This document shows, piece after piece, positions 17,306 to 26,781 of a stretch of 64,000 nucleotides of DNA. Source of the DNA: Chitinophaga sp. CF118 (GTDB lineage Bacteria; Bacteroidota; Bacteroidia; Chitinophagales; Chitinophagaceae); NCBI RefSeq assembly GCF_900112615.1, contig NZ_FOMK01000013.1, forward strand, positions 1 to 64,000, read 5' to 3'. The notes beneath the pieces are model-generated. The model was not told where the DNA came from. It saw only the letters and a list, made by a program, of their open reading frames with translations, and did no database searches. The position numbers and the translations under genes are program-made. The first letter of the stretch is position 1. Each line of letters opens with the position of its first letter.

Positions 17306-19704
17306 CCGATCGCGATATTCCAGATGATATTATCTCTCCGCCAGCGTCCGTTTCCAAGCTGCCACTGGTCGAGATACCAGCCATTCTTGTTACCGGTAAA
17401 GTAAGGTGCTTTGATAGGAATTCCCCAGTCAAGCCTGATCAGGAAAAAGGAAAAATCCAGCCGTAAGCCGGCGCCGGTACCAATGGCAAGGTCATGATAG
17501 AGATTGGATAACTGGAAGTTAGCTCCTACACGCACCGTATCTTTCTTCAGCATCCAGATATTACCCATATCAATGAAGGTGGCACCTTTCAGGTTAATGC
17601 TACCGTTGAACAGGCGCAGCAGATCAAACCGGTATTCTATATTTCCTTCCAGTTTCATATCACCTGTCTGATCCGGGAAGCTCACAGCTGTTGCTGAGGT
17701 GTCCTTAAATGTGCCAGGGCCTAATGTGCGTAAACGCCATGCGCGGATACTGTTGGGGCCACCGGAAGTGAACTGCCTGATGTAAGGCAGTACATCCGAT
17801 TTACCATAGGCAATACCGATTCCTCCGTATAAGCGGGTGGCCACAGTAGTATGAGTGGTCAGGTTCCAGTAATGTCTGTAATCTGCTTCCAGCTTCACAA
17901 AATTGGCTATCGGCATATTGGTTAATTTTTCCAGGTCTGTGCTGTTACCGGAAATAGCGCCCCATAAGCCATTGATACCATTCAGCCATCCGCCGGATTC
18001 TTCTACATTGGCGCGGAAATAGGAATTATGGTACTTATGATATACGTCGTTGTTGCTAAAGATATAAGTAACATTCTCCCCTCCAATAAAAGCTGGTTCA
18101 AAGCTCCTTTTCAGGTATGGGTTCTTATTAACCGTAGAATCGCGGAAAAGTTTGTTGAGATTTACACCCACGTAGTTCAGTGAGATGGGCTTAACGATCC
18201 AGCGTTTATTCTGAGATTCATTCCATTCGTAACCAAAGGAGGCGTTCAGGTTGGAAATATAGAACTTATCAACACGGGTGAGATAATCTATACCCGCTGT
18301 GAGCCTGGTTCTTACAGTGGAGCGATTAGTCTGTGAAATTTTGAAAGGAATGATAAACCGGGGGAAGATCAGGCTCACCTGACCTCCAATCTCCTGCGAT
18401 TGCAGCATCCACATATTGTCCTGGTTCCGGATCAATTCTATACCTGCATTCAGATTCACGTTCAGCTGAGTGGCAGAACGACCCACATTCAAATGTTTAT
18501 AGTTAAGGCTTATACCACTACCCAGCAGGTAATCAGAGCTGGTACTCACCTCAAAGTTGGCTCCCAGCTCCTGCCGGCGTTTGGGAGTGAGGTAAATATA
18601 AGCGTCCAATTTATTCGGCCGTAGTTTATCCTCCCTGTATTGCAGGGTCACAAACTGCCATGCTCCCAGATCGTACAAGCGGTTGATTGCATCATTTGTT
18701 TTCTGCTGGGAATATAGATCTGTGCTGCGTAGCAGGACTGATCTTGAAAGTACACTGGGCTTTAATATATTTTGGCGGTAGCGGATAATCAGATCTTTCT
18801 GATGTAATTCCTTAAATGTAGAATCAGCGGTATTACCATAAGCCGGGTAATCCGGATAAGTGTAGATACTATCAATGTGATAAAGCTGGTAGGGAGCCGC
18901 AGAGTCTTCCGGGTTACGGATCTTCACGGTAATATCCATTGTTGGCCGCTCCAGTCCCTTTTTCTCATTGTAAACGTTCACGATACCTTCAAAAGGGTTC
19001 ATGAGGTTTCTGAAAAGCATTTTATGTAAGGTATCTATCACAAATTCTATAGCGTCGCGGTCAAATTTGTAATAACCGGCATTGCGCATTACCCGCATGA
19101 GTCTTTCCCTTTCACTGCCCAGCAGCTCCTGTTTATAAGCCATACCTGGTTTGATCAGGGAAAGGGATTGGTTCTTCTTCGCCAGATCCAGCAGAGTGGT
19201 ATCGGGTACTTCGTATTCTATTTTATCGATCACGAAGTTACGGCCGGTATTTACTTTGTATTTAACGCTTACTTTCTGTCGCTTAATAGTTTCGTGGTAA
19301 TCTACGGTAGCATAGAAATAGCCCTGGTTGTTCAGGTAGCTAACCATGCGCTTTACTGATTCCTTCGTTTTCAGGGAATCATAGATTACGGGTTCTTCCA
19401 GGTTACGTTTGGACAGCATCAGGTTCCAGAACCAGTTGGATTTCTTCTCATTGTATTTCTGGTTGTATAGCCATACTTTGAAACGGGTGCCTGCAAATTG
19501 CTTGTTGGACTGTTGCAGCATCAGCTGCTTGGATGTAAGGGAATTACGAAGATTTTGTTTGTCAACAGAAGATGCATCACCCTTTACATCAACACTGCTG
19601 CTCGTATACAGCGACTGGTTCTTTTGAAGGTATTTTGTATTGGAACAAGCTGTCAGCGCCACGGAAGTGATCAGTATGAATAAATAGTTCAATGGCCGCT
19701 GCAT
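17293..19704 (-). CDS. tamL: TamL-type BamA/TamA family outer-membrane lipoprotein
   Basis: 803 aa. Signal peptide with lipobox VALTACS, then POTRA-like modules (for example RMVSYLNNQGYFYATVDYH and VKYKVNTGRNFVIDKIEY), followed by a long beta-rich C-terminal half that ends in FKDTS and DMKLEGNIEYRFDL, and a terminal IAIGYPF, as in Omp85 barrels. In Bacteroidota the TamA-like barrel partner of TamB is a lipoprotein called TamL, and this architecture matches it; the protein is thought to help insert outer-membrane proteins or move lipids. The sequence GGPNSIRAWRLRTLGPG carries the Omp85 (V/I)RG(F/Y)-like loop motif in the form SIRAWR. ATG 19704 is preferred over the GTG just before it. Confidence 0.88.
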   Translation of the reverse strand: MQRPLNYLFILITSVALTACSNTKYLQKNQSLYTSSSVDVKGDASSVDKQNLRNSLTSKQLMLQQSNKQFAGTRFKVWLYNQKYNEKKSNWFWNLMLSKRNLEEPVIYDSLKTKESVKRMVSYLNNQGYFYATVDYHETIKRQKVSVKYKVNTGRNFVIDKIEYEVPDTTLLDLAKKNQSLSLIKPGMAYKQELLGSERERLMRVMRNAGYYKFDRDAIEFVIDTLHKMLFRNLMNPFEGIVNVYNEKKGLERPTMDITVKIRNPEDSAAPYQLYHIDSIYTYPDYPAYGNTADSTFKELHQKDLIIRYRQNILKPSVLSRSVLLRSTDLYSQQKTNDAINRLYDLGAWQFVTLQYREDKLRPNKLDAYIYLTPKRRQELGANFEVSTSSDYLLGSGISLNYKHLNVGRSATQLNVNLNAGIELIRNQDNMWMLQSQEIGGQVSLIFPRFIIPFKISQTNRSTVRTRLTAGIDYLTRVDKFYISNLNASFGYEWNESQNKRWIVKPISLNYVGVNLNKLFRDSTVNKNPYLKRSFEPAFIGGENVTYIFSNNDVYHKYHNSYFRANVEESGGWLNGINGLWGAISGNSTDLEKLTNMPIANFVKLEADYRHYWNLTTHTTVATRLYGGIGIAYGKSDVLPYIRQFTSGGPNSIRAWRLRTLGPGTFKDTSATAVSFPDQTGDMKLEGNIEYRFDLLRLFNGSINLKGATFIDMGNIWMLKKDTVRVGANFQLSNLYHDLAIGTGAGLRLDFSFFLIRLDWGIPIKAPYFTGNKNGWYLDQWQLGNGRWRRDNIIWNIAIGYPF

Positions 19705-19766
19705 CACAGTCTATACAATATTAATAGTTAGTAGCTTTGTTTCAATCATTTCACGTAAGCGCCTGC

Positions 19767-19797
19767 TTTGCAGATTAATAGAAATCTCGTAGGTTTG
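19767..19797 (+). promoter_or_regulatory. Consensus promoter of the SpoU methyltransferase gene
   Basis: TTTG (19767-19770), exactly 19 bases, TAGGTTTG (19790-19797). The start codon at 19803 begins six bases after the last G, so the transcript should start at or within a couple of bases of the ATG. Confidence 0.75.
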
Positions 19798-19802
19798 GCG
19801 CT

Positions 19803-20543
19803 ATGTTGTCAAAGGCGCAAATTAAGTATATTCAATCATTACAGCATAAAAAATACCGTCAAAAATCTGGCCAGTTCATTGCTGAAGGAGATAAGATCGT
19901 CCCTGAATTATTGTCAGAAGGAGTACCAGTACAGGAAATATATGCTACTGATGCCTGGATTAGCGTGCATGAACAATTGCTGGCAACTGCGCCCAACGTA
20001 CGTATAACAGCGGTAGACGCCACTATTCTAAAGCAACTCTCTGCGTTAACTACTCCAAATCAGGCCATTGCACTACTCAATATCCCGGCTCCACCTACTG
20101 AAACTTTATATAAAGGAGTTGTAACGCTTGTACTGGAAACTATCCAGGACCCCGGTAATCTGGGCACTATTATTCGTATAGCCGACTGGTTCGGCATCCG
20201 GCAGGTAGTTTGCTCACCTGATTGTGTAGACGCTTATAATCCTAAAACGATCCAGGCCACTATGGGCAGCATTGCCCGTGTGCGTATCGTGGAAAGTGAG
20301 ATACTTCCATTATTGGAGAAAGCAGGGGTGCCTTCTTTTGCTGCCACATTGCATGGTACCAACATTGTGGAGTTCTCCCGGATAACGGAAGGGATTATCC
20401 TGATAGGAAATGAGTCCAGGGGACTGAGTGAGAATGTGATCACTGCCAGCACCCATCGTATCACCATCCCCCGCCTTGGAGGTGCAGAGTCACTGAATGC
20501 AGGCATTGCAGCAGGGATCATCTGCGGCAGGTTACTTATTTAA
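19803..20543 (+). CDS. SpoU/TrmH family RNA 2'-O-methyltransferase
   Basis: 246 aa. N-terminal RNA-binding domain (LSKAQIKYIQSLQHKKYR, FIAEGDKIVPELL) as in the rRNA methyltransferases of this family, then the SPOUT knot with its three motifs: ETIQDPGNLGTIIRIADWFG near residue 112, ILIGNESRGLSENV near 198, and ITIPRLGGAESLNAGIAAGI near 218. The N-terminal domain suggests 23S rRNA G2251-type or a related target rather than tRNA, but the site is not certain. Predicted to be leaderless. The last 8 bp overlap the convergent permease gene. Confidence 0.92.
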   Translation: MLSKAQIKYIQSLQHKKYRQKSGQFIAEGDKIVPELLSEGVPVQEIYATDAWISVHEQLLATAPNVRITAVDATILKQLSALTTPNQAIALLNIPAPPTETLYKGVVTLVLETIQDPGNLGTIIRIADWFGIRQVVCSPDCVDAYNPKTIQATMGSIARVRIVESEILPLLEKAGVPSFAATLHGTNIVEFSRITEGIILIGNESRGLSENVITASTHRITIPRLGGAESLNAGIAAGIICGRLLI

Positions 20544-21768
20544 ACTGAATCGCTTTTACCGGAGTAATCCTCCGTATAACCATAGACGGTACAATCAATA
20601 CCAGCAGGCAGATCACAAAAGTGCCTATATTAATAAGGGCTACTTCCCACCAGTGTAAAGAGATAGCTGCTACAGACATATAATAGGATTCTTCCGGAAG
20701 TTTGAAAAAACCGGTATGCTGTTGTAATACGGCAATACCGATACCCAGCACATCTCCCAGCAGCAGGCCTGCCAGCACAATATACCCGGCCTGGTAAATG
20801 AAGATCTTCTGTATGTTCGCATTACGCATTCCCAATGCTTTCACGATACCTATCATATTGGTGCGTTCCAGTATAAGGATCAGTATAGCGGTGGTCATAT
20901 TAATAATGGCTACTATTGTCATGATTATCAGAATGATGATCTCATTTTGATTTTGCAGTTGCAGCCAGTCAAACACATTTGGATAGATCTCTTTGATCGT
21001 GCGGATGAACAGTTTATCGGGCATTATTTTATCAGCCGTCAGGCTGACTTCATTCATCTGTTTATAATTGGTTATAAATATTTCATACCCCCCAATATCT
21101 CCCGGTTGCCAGTTATTGAGTTTGCGTACCAGTTCCAGATCTCCTATAACATAGGTTTTATCATATTCATCAATGCCTGTTTTGTATATCCCGGCAATAG
21201 TCAGCTTCCTTGCCCGGGGAGCCTGCCCCGCCCCCTGGATAAAGTAGAGGATGAGTGGATCGTGCAGTTTTACCTGTAATTCTTTCGCAAGACTGGCAGA
21301 AATAACTATCTCAGGAGCATAACTGCTGTCGGTATATTGAATAGCCCTGCCTTCCTGAATAAACTGTTGCAGGTTTTTCCAGTTATAATGCCGGTCTACC
21401 CCCTTGAAAATCACCCCTTCAATATCTTTTGCGGCTTTTATGATGGCCGATTTTGTAGCATAAGCATTCACGCTACTGATCCCGTTGAGTTTATACAAAC
21501 GTCCTACCATTGCATTATCTTCCTGGAACGGGATTTGTTCTGTTAACGGACCTGCATTTGGTTGATACTGTGTGATATGGATATGCCCCCAGAAGCTGAA
21601 AATCTTTTGCTGGATCACCTGCTGGAAGCCATTTACCAGGGCTGTTGCCAGTATCATCACCGCTACGCTGATGGCTGTAGCGAGTATTGCTATATTGATG
21701 ATGAACCGGGAAAAAGAGGAAGACTTGTTAAACGCGATCCTCCTGGCAACTAAGAATGATAAACCCAT
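20536..21768 (-). CDS. FtsX/LolE-type ABC transporter permease
   Basis: 410 aa. Inner-membrane protein with the MacB/LolCE layout: one N-terminal helix (FIINIAILATAISVAVMILA), a large periplasmic MacB_PCD domain (about residues 50-260), and three C-terminal helices in the FtsX domain (IIILIIMTIVAIINMTTAIL, IFIYQAGYIVLAGLLLGDVL, ALINIGTFVICLLVLIV). This matches LolC/LolE, which with LolD release lipoproteins from the inner membrane for transport to the outer membrane. No ATPase gene is adjacent, so the assignment to lipoprotein release is by family only. Conserved ERTNMIGIVKALGMRN precedes the second last helices. Confidence 0.88.
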   Translation of the reverse strand: MGLSFLVARRIAFNKSSSFSRFIINIAILATAISVAVMILATALVNGFQQVIQQKIFSFWGHIHITQYQPNAGPLTEQIPFQEDNAMVGRLYKLNGISSVNAYATKSAIIKAAKDIEGVIFKGVDRHYNWKNLQQFIQEGRAIQYTDSSYAPEIVISASLAKELQVKLHDPLILYFIQGAGQAPRARKLTIAGIYKTGIDEYDKTYVIGDLELVRKLNNWQPGDIGGYEIFITNYKQMNEVSLTADKIMPDKLFIRTIKEIYPNVFDWLQLQNQNEIIILIIMTIVAIINMTTAILILILERTNMIGIVKALGMRNANIQKIFIYQAGYIVLAGLLLGDVLGIGIAVLQQHTGFFKLPEESYYMSVAAISLHWWEVALINIGTFVICLLVLIVPSMVIRRITPVKAIQFK

Positions 21769-21873
21769 AGAACAAAAGTATTAAATTCCGGTATATGAAT
21801 ACTTACAGCGTCAAAAGCATCGTTAGCCAGGTAGCGGAAATATTGTAACTTAACATCACTTTGATAATGTATT

Positions 21874-23166
21874 ATGAGGATAAAACCTTTTTTCTGTCTG
21901 CCAGTACTATGTTTACTGGCATATATCCTGCCCGTAACAGCGCAGGATAATACTGTAGGACCTGACCACGTTTATTACAACAATATCAAATCAGTAAAGC
22001 TAAATCAGGCGGGAGATCAGCTCAGTTATCCCATGATCACATTGGGAGGAGGTGACAAACTGGAATTAAGCTTTGATGACCTGGATAATGATGTAAAAAA
22101 CTATTATTACACATTCGTACTGTGTAATGCCGACTGGACGCCTGCCCAGATCAACCAGATGGAATACCTGCGGGGTTTCTCTGAGAACAGGATCCAGGAT
22201 TACAGGTTTTCAAGTATCGCTCTGCAGAAATATACGCATTACAGCGTGCAGTTACCCAGTCAGAATGGTTACCCTATCAAATCGGGCAACTACCTGTTGA
22301 AGGTATACCTGGATAGTGATACCAGCCAGTTAGTCCTTACCCGCAGGATGCTCATAATAGGAAATAAGGCTGGTGTAAGTGGCTTTATTCAACAGCCGGT
22401 AACCCCTAAACTGTTTAAAACTCATCAAAAAATAAACTTTTCAGTGAATACAGCAGGATTGAATATCGTTAATCCTTTTGATCAGCTGAAGGTGGTGATC
22501 CTGCAAAATTACCGTTGGGACAATGCAATTAAATATCCCCGTCCTTTATTTATTAAGGGCAATACTATAGATTATAACTGGGAAGTGGATTGTGTGATGC
22601 CGGCAGGAAAGGAGTGGCGGTGGATAGACCTCCGCAGTTTCCGTTTACAAACGGAGAGAGTGAAACATACCGATTATCGTAAAGATGGAACGGATGTATA
22701 TGCAATGCCGGATTATGAAAGGGGTAGTAAATTATATCAGTATATTAAAGATATTAACGGACTCTATTATCTCGCCACTATCGATGATTATAATCCATTC
22801 TATGAAGGCGATTATGCAACCGTGCATTTCAACTTTCCCGTACAGGAGCCTTATGCAGGGTATGATATGTATATCCTGGGAGAGCTGACTAACTACGAAA
22901 TCACTGAGAATAATAAACTTTCTTTTAATCCCGCTACCAGGGCTTACGAAGGGTCTTTATATCTGAAACAGGGATTTTATAATTATGAATATGCGCTGGT
23001 AGATAAAACAGTAGAAGGAAGTTTACCGAGTACAGAATATACAGAAGGTAACTCGTGGGAAGCGGAGAATAATTATACCATCCTGGTATATTACCGGTCA
23101 CTGGGCGGCCGCTCGGATGAGCTGGTAGCTACTGTAACGCTGAATTCTATGTTGAGCCGGAAATAA
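21874..23166 (+). CDS. Type IX secretion system plug protein (DUF5103)
   Basis: 430 aa. Signal peptide MRIKPFFCLPVLCLLAYIL ending near VTAQ, then a long beta-rich protein matching the DUF5103 family: GPDHVYYNNIKSVKLN at the mature N-terminus, LSFDDLDNDVKNYYYTFVLCNADW near residue 69-92, the later ITNVEW-like region, and the C-terminal LYLKQGFYNYEYALVD. In Flavobacterium johnsoniae a DUF5103 protein plugs the SprA translocon of the type IX system; the role here is inferred from that. T9SS genes are scattered in Bacteroidota, so the lack of neighbours is normal. Followed by a bidirectional terminator. Confidence 0.88.
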   Translation: MRIKPFFCLPVLCLLAYILPVTAQDNTVGPDHVYYNNIKSVKLNQAGDQLSYPMITLGGGDKLELSFDDLDNDVKNYYYTFVLCNADWTPAQINQMEYLRGFSENRIQDYRFSSIALQKYTHYSVQLPSQNGYPIKSGNYLLKVYLDSDTSQLVLTRRMLIIGNKAGVSGFIQQPVTPKLFKTHQKINFSVNTAGLNIVNPFDQLKVVILQNYRWDNAIKYPRPLFIKGNTIDYNWEVDCVMPAGKEWRWIDLRSFRLQTERVKHTDYRKDGTDVYAMPDYERGSKLYQYIKDINGLYYLATIDDYNPFYEGDYATVHFNFPVQEPYAGYDMYILGELTNYEITENNKLSFNPATRAYEGSLYLKQGFYNYEYALVDKTVEGSLPSTEYTEGNSWEAENNYTILVYYRSLGGRSDELVATVTLNSMLSRK

Positions 23167-23184
23167 AAATGCCTTTATGCCAGT

Positions 23185-23221
23185 AAAAGATATGGCTCAC
23201 CTTTGGCGAGCCATATCTTTT
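23185..23221. terminator. Bidirectional terminator between plug and NDH-2 genes
   Basis: Perfect 14-base arms AAAAGATATGGCTC and GAGCCATATCTTTT around ACCTTTGGC, between two convergent genes. Confidence 0.85.
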
Positions 23222-23250
23222 AACAGTTTTAAGAGATTGATAAGAATATC

Positions 23251-24561
23251 TTAATTCACTGTTTGTCTCAGTTTCACAATATTAGCTGCCCCACGTTTAA
23301 TAATAATTCTCGTACCTCTGTCAAAAGTAAAGTAGCGATAGAACCAGTTGATAAATACCACCAGTTTATTACGGAAACCCAGTAGGCTCATTAAGTGTAC
23401 AGCCATCCATACCAGCCATGCAAAATATCCGTACAATTTCATGCCTGCAAATTCAGCCACCGCTTTGTTACGTCCGATGGTAGCCATGCTGCCAAGGTCA
23501 TTATATTTAAAGGGCTGCAAACTTGTTTGTTGTTTCAGCAGCTTTTTCAGATTATTTGCCAGGTTAGCTCCTTGCTGAATTGCCACCTGTGCCACCATGG
23601 GATAGCCTTTAGGGTGTTTATCGTCTGTCATCTGGGCAATATCACCAATGGCAAAAACATTGGTCAGGCCATTTAGCTGGTTAAATTCATTAACAAGGAT
23701 GCGGCCGTTAGGCAGTATTATTTCCGGAGCTATACCATCAACAGGTACGCCTTTTACGCCAGCGGACCAGAATAAGGACTGACTTTCTATTTTTTCACCG
23801 GTGCTTAGTGTAAGTATTTTCCCATCATAATCTTTCACCACGGTTTTACGCATAACGATTACGCCTAGTTCCTGTAATCCTTTCAGTGCTTTTTCGGAAG
23901 AGAGTTCACTCATTCCTGCCAGCAGCCGCGGACTCCCTTCTATCAGATAGATGTTCATCAGGGATACCGGTAGTTCGGGATAGTCTTTTGGTATAATATA
24001 TTTACGAAGTTCGGCAAAAGCGCCTGCCATTTCCACGCCGGTAGGGCCGCCACCCACCATTACAAAGTTCAGTTTGGGTTTTATTTCTTCTTCGGTTTTC
24101 AGCAACAGGCTTTCCTCAAACTGTTTGATTACATAGTTACGGATCTGTACTGCCTCTATCAGTGATTTCATACCAATAGCATGTTCTTCTATCAGTTTGT
24201 TTCCGAAAAAGTTGGTAGTACTACCAGTAGCCAGTATGAGGTAGTCGTAACGGAGTTCGCCGATCCCTGTTTCGAGAATGTTTTCAGCAGCACGTAAGCC
24301 TGTTACTTCGGCCATGCGGAAGATGAGGTTCTTTTGGCTTTTGAATATTCCTCGGAGAGGGAATGCAATGCTATCCGGCTCCAGCCCGGCTGTTGATACC
24401 TGATATAATAAGGGTTGAAAGAGGTGATAGTTGTTTCTGTCCAGCATAACTATCTGTACAGGTGCATTTTTGAGCTTTTTAGCTAGATTAATACCGCCAA
24501 AACCACCGCCCACTATGACTACGCGAGGCACACCGGTTTCCGGTACATTCGGTTGGATCAT
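23251..24561 (-). CDS. ndh: Type II NADH:quinone oxidoreductase (NDH-2)
   Basis: 436 aa flavoprotein that passes electrons from NADH to menaquinone without pumping protons. FAD-binding Rossmann motif VVIVGGGFGGINLAKKL near residue 15, NAD-binding motif FVMVGGGPTGVEMAGAFAEL near 166, and the second FAD contact VFAIGDIAQM near 305. The C-terminus carries a hydrophobic amphipathic membrane anchor (LYGYFAWLVWMAVHLMSLLG) typical of NDH-2. Some related proteins use other acceptors, but the anchor and length support NDH-2. Monocistronic. Confidence 0.92.
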   Translation of the reverse strand: MIQPNVPETGVPRVVIVGGGFGGINLAKKLKNAPVQIVMLDRNNYHLFQPLLYQVSTAGLEPDSIAFPLRGIFKSQKNLIFRMAEVTGLRAAENILETGIGELRYDYLILATGSTTNFFGNKLIEEHAIGMKSLIEAVQIRNYVIKQFEESLLLKTEEEIKPKLNFVMVGGGPTGVEMAGAFAELRKYIIPKDYPELPVSLMNIYLIEGSPRLLAGMSELSSEKALKGLQELGVIVMRKTVVKDYDGKILTLSTGEKIESQSLFWSAGVKGVPVDGIAPEIILPNGRILVNEFNQLNGLTNVFAIGDIAQMTDDKHPKGYPMVAQVAIQQGANLANNLKKLLKQQTSLQPFKYNDLGSMATIGRNKAVAEFAGMKLYGYFAWLVWMAVHLMSLLGFRNKLVVFINWFYRYFTFDRGTRIIIKRGAANIVKLRQTVN

Positions 24562-24696
24562 AAAAACATCTTTTATCAGTCAAAGAATAAATTCGAAGAA
24601 AGTTTCGACAATGCTGTTCAAAAGGTGGAGTTCATAAATGCATATCAAAATTACAAAACTTTCAGAAAAGAATGAAAGTTTAATTTAAAAGAGGGC

Positions 24697-24731
24697 AAAA
24701 AAAATCCCCGGTACATTACTGGACCGGGGAA
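24697..24731 (-). terminator. Terminator of the aldolase gene
   Basis: On the minus strand TCCCCGGT pairs with ACCGGGGA and is followed by eight T residues. Confidence 0.85.
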
Positions 24732-24752
24732 TATACCATCTAAAAGTATGTA

Positions 24753-25403
24753 CTACATTTTCTTCGCGTCTTCCAGGAATTTGGCCAGGCCAATATCTGT
24801 GAGCGGATGTTTCAGCAGACCGAGGATAGAATCCAGCGGGCAGGTACATACATCAGCGCCGGCTTCAGCACATCTTACAATGTGGAGGGCGTTACGGATG
24901 GACGCAGCAAGGATTTCAGTTTTGAAGCCCTGCAGGCTGTATATCTGTGCTATTTGTGCAATCAGTTCAACACCATCCCAACTGGTATCGTCAATACGAC
25001 CAATGAAGGGAGATACGTAAGTAGCACCTGCTTTAGCAGCCAGGATAGCTTGTCCGGCAGAGAAAACCAGGGTACAGTTCGTTTTGATACCGTTATCAGT
25101 GAACCATTTCAGAGCCTTGATACCATCTTTGATCATTGGTACCTTTACGATAATGTTTGGGTGGATAGCAGCCAGTTTTTTACCTTCTTCAACAATGCTG
25201 TTGAAATCAGTAGAAAGTACTTCCGCGCTGATAGGACCGTCAACGAGTTCGCAAATAGTTTCGTAATGCTTGATGATGTTAGCCTCACCTTTGATGCCTT
25301 CTTTAGCCATCAGGGAAGGATTGGTAGTTACACCGTCAAGTACGCCCAGGTCGTTTGCTTCTTTGATCTGTGCAAGGTTCGCAGTATCTATAAAGAATTT
25401 CAT
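24753..25403 (-). CDS. fsa: Fructose-6-phosphate aldolase / small transaldolase
   Basis: 216 aa, the length of the short TalC/FSA subfamily rather than the 320 aa transaldolase. Motifs: MKFFIDTANLAQIKEA, DGVTTNPSLMAKEG near residue 30, the Schiff-base lysine in NIIVKVPMI near 84, NCTLVFSAGQA, and YVSPFIGRIDD. Members either cleave fructose 6-phosphate to dihydroxyacetone and glyceraldehyde 3-phosphate or act as transaldolase; in FSA a tyrosine and in transaldolases a phenylalanine lies next to the site, and here the segment reads SPFIGR, the transaldolase-like form. So transaldolase activity is at least as likely. ATG 25403 gives the family start; 25448 adds 15 unlike residues. Confidence 0.9.
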   Translation of the reverse strand: MKFFIDTANLAQIKEANDLGVLDGVTTNPSLMAKEGIKGEANIIKHYETICELVDGPISAEVLSTDFNSIVEEGKKLAAIHPNIIVKVPMIKDGIKALKWFTDNGIKTNCTLVFSAGQAILAAKAGATYVSPFIGRIDDTSWDGVELIAQIAQIYSLQGFKTEILAASIRNALHIVRCAEAGADVCTCPLDSILGLLKHPLTDIGLAKFLEDAKKM

Positions 25404-25608
25404 GATGAAATGATTTAGTAGTTTAATAGCATTCAGCCGATCATTCAATCAGCAGATTGAAGTGCAAAGTTAATTAAGATAATCTTAATGCTATAGTGTT
25501 GCAGAGAAAATTTGAACAATAATTATAATTGGATTGTAATGCACAGATCATTTGTTTGAAGATGGGATTAACGAGAGAATAATGATCTGAAATAAAGGAA
25601 AAAAAATC

Positions 25609-25703
25609 GGCAAGTTACTTACATCGCACCGCTACAACCACCTACCCTTGCTACATTCCTGTCCTGGGGGAGTTCAGTAGGAGCTGGTCGTATAAGACTT
25701 GCC
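25609..25703 (-). ncRNA. ffs: Signal recognition particle RNA (small, 4.5S type)
   Basis: Read on the minus strand the transcript starts GGCAAGTC and ends ACTTGCC, closing a long hairpin of about 95 bases. Its tip is the diagnostic SRP domain IV: CCAGG, ACA-GGAA-TGT apical GNRA-type tetraloop stem, then AGCAAGG, the asymmetric loop bound by Ffh. A T8 tract follows on the minus strand (25606 downward) as terminator. No Alu domain, as in most Gram-negative bacteria. It scaffolds Ffh and FtsY for co-translational membrane targeting. Confidence 0.92.
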
Positions 25704-25708
25704 GGCTG

Positions 25709-25739
25709 CAAATGTAGGATAATTGGATAAACTACCAAA
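25709..25739 (-). promoter_or_regulatory. Consensus promoter of the SRP RNA gene
   Basis: Minus strand: TTTG (25739-25736), exactly 19 bases, TACATTTG (25716-25709), followed after five bases by the first paired base of the RNA. A textbook Bacteroidota housekeeping promoter. Confidence 0.85.
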
Positions 25740-25859
25740 AAAAACACTACCTTTTCATGTATAAATTATTTAAACCCCAGATAACTACTCATTTAAAGAT
25801 ATTTAAGCATGTCTTTTAATGATAATTCGATTGGTAATACAACCGTAATAAAGAAATAG

Positions 25860-26077
25860 CTATCTCGTAGTGTAATAATTATAATCGTTCAGTACGGTTT
25901 CAAGGAAAGGAAGATGTTCCATCTCAGTTTCTATCTGTAGTACATCTCTTACACGATAAGATACCCGCGCCGTTAATTCCTGATTATTGAGTAAGAGAGC
26001 TCACGCAGTATGGTATCATGTCTTTGTTGACCACTCCTCAGCAATTGACCACGAATGTGATCAATAAATACCTGGAA
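25860..26077 (-). pseudogene. Remnant of a frameshifted gene
   Basis: On the minus strand two protein-like pieces lie in different frames. The first, from 26077, reads FQVFIDHIRGQLLRSG then QQRHDTILRELS; after a one-base shift in the CTCTCT run near 26000 the second reads LLLNNQELTARVSYRVRDV then LQIETEMEHLPFLETV, ending with a stop at 25860-25862. A stop lies just upstream of the first piece. Amphipathic helical composition; no family recognised. It follows the gene at 26104-26781 on the same strand. Could be a decayed gene or a sequencing frameshift in a small gene. Confidence 0.45.
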
Positions 26078-26103
26078 TTAAAAGCACGCTCGCTGATCTG
26101 ATG

Positions 26104-26781
26104 TCAGTGCCGTGTGTTATAATTATTGGGTAGGATCTTAGATTCATCGTCTGGTAATTGTTTTACCGGGATGTTGGTTACTGCTTTAATGGAAGGATCA
26201 TGTTTATATATTGCGGTTACTGTGATGATACGTGTAGTAGTATTTTTCAGATCCAGTAATAAGTCCTGGCCTATCATTTTCCCTTCACTCACCTCGAATT
26301 TTACTGCCGAAGTATCCAGTGGAAATATTTTACCACTGCTGAATATGCCTTCTACATTAAGATAAAAATGAATATCCCTTTTCAAACTGTCTGCATAATG
26401 ATTGAACCTGATGCTTTTCACATAAGGAAGGGCAAGTGAGACCGGAAATGGTTCTGGTGCATCGGGAAAAGTAAGTGACAGAATCACTTTATATTGCTGT
26501 TCTGCCAATCGTTTACGGTTTATGATCAGGTATCCATCCTGGAAAGAGCCGTTACTGGTAGTTACTTTAATACGGTTCCAGCGGTAATTACCCTCCAGAA
26601 AACCCTCTGTCTGCCTTAGCTGGCCATTATTATATATCAGTTTTAATCCTATAGGAATACGGTCGTATAGTTCGGCTACTGCGGTGGTGTCATATATAGC
26701 CGTAATCGTCTTAATACCGTTCGTTTGGCTCAGCGCTGGTAGCCAGAATAGCAACTGCAATACTGTGAGAAATACTTTCAA
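26104..26781 (-). CDS. Secreted protein, unknown
   Basis: 225 aa. Signal peptide MKVFLTVLQLLFWLPALSQ, then a beta-rich mature part with no recognised domain. Segments such as GLKLIYNNGQLRQTEGF and YLIINRKRLAEQQYKVI suggest an immunoglobulin-like or GLPGLI-like sandwich, but no signature is present. No transmembrane segment after the signal, no lipobox. Neighbours give no clue: the remnant at 25860-26077 follows it and a non-coding palindrome precedes it. Confidence 0.65.
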   Translation of the reverse strand: MKVFLTVLQLLFWLPALSQTNGIKTITAIYDTTAVAELYDRIPIGLKLIYNNGQLRQTEGFLEGNYRWNRIKVTTSNGSFQDGYLIINRKRLAEQQYKVILSLTFPDAPEPFPVSLALPYVKSIRFNHYADSLKRDIHFYLNVEGIFSSGKIFPLDTSAVKFEVSEGKMIGQDLLLDLKNTTTRIITVTAIYKHDPSIKAVTNIPVKQLPDDESKILPNNYNTRH

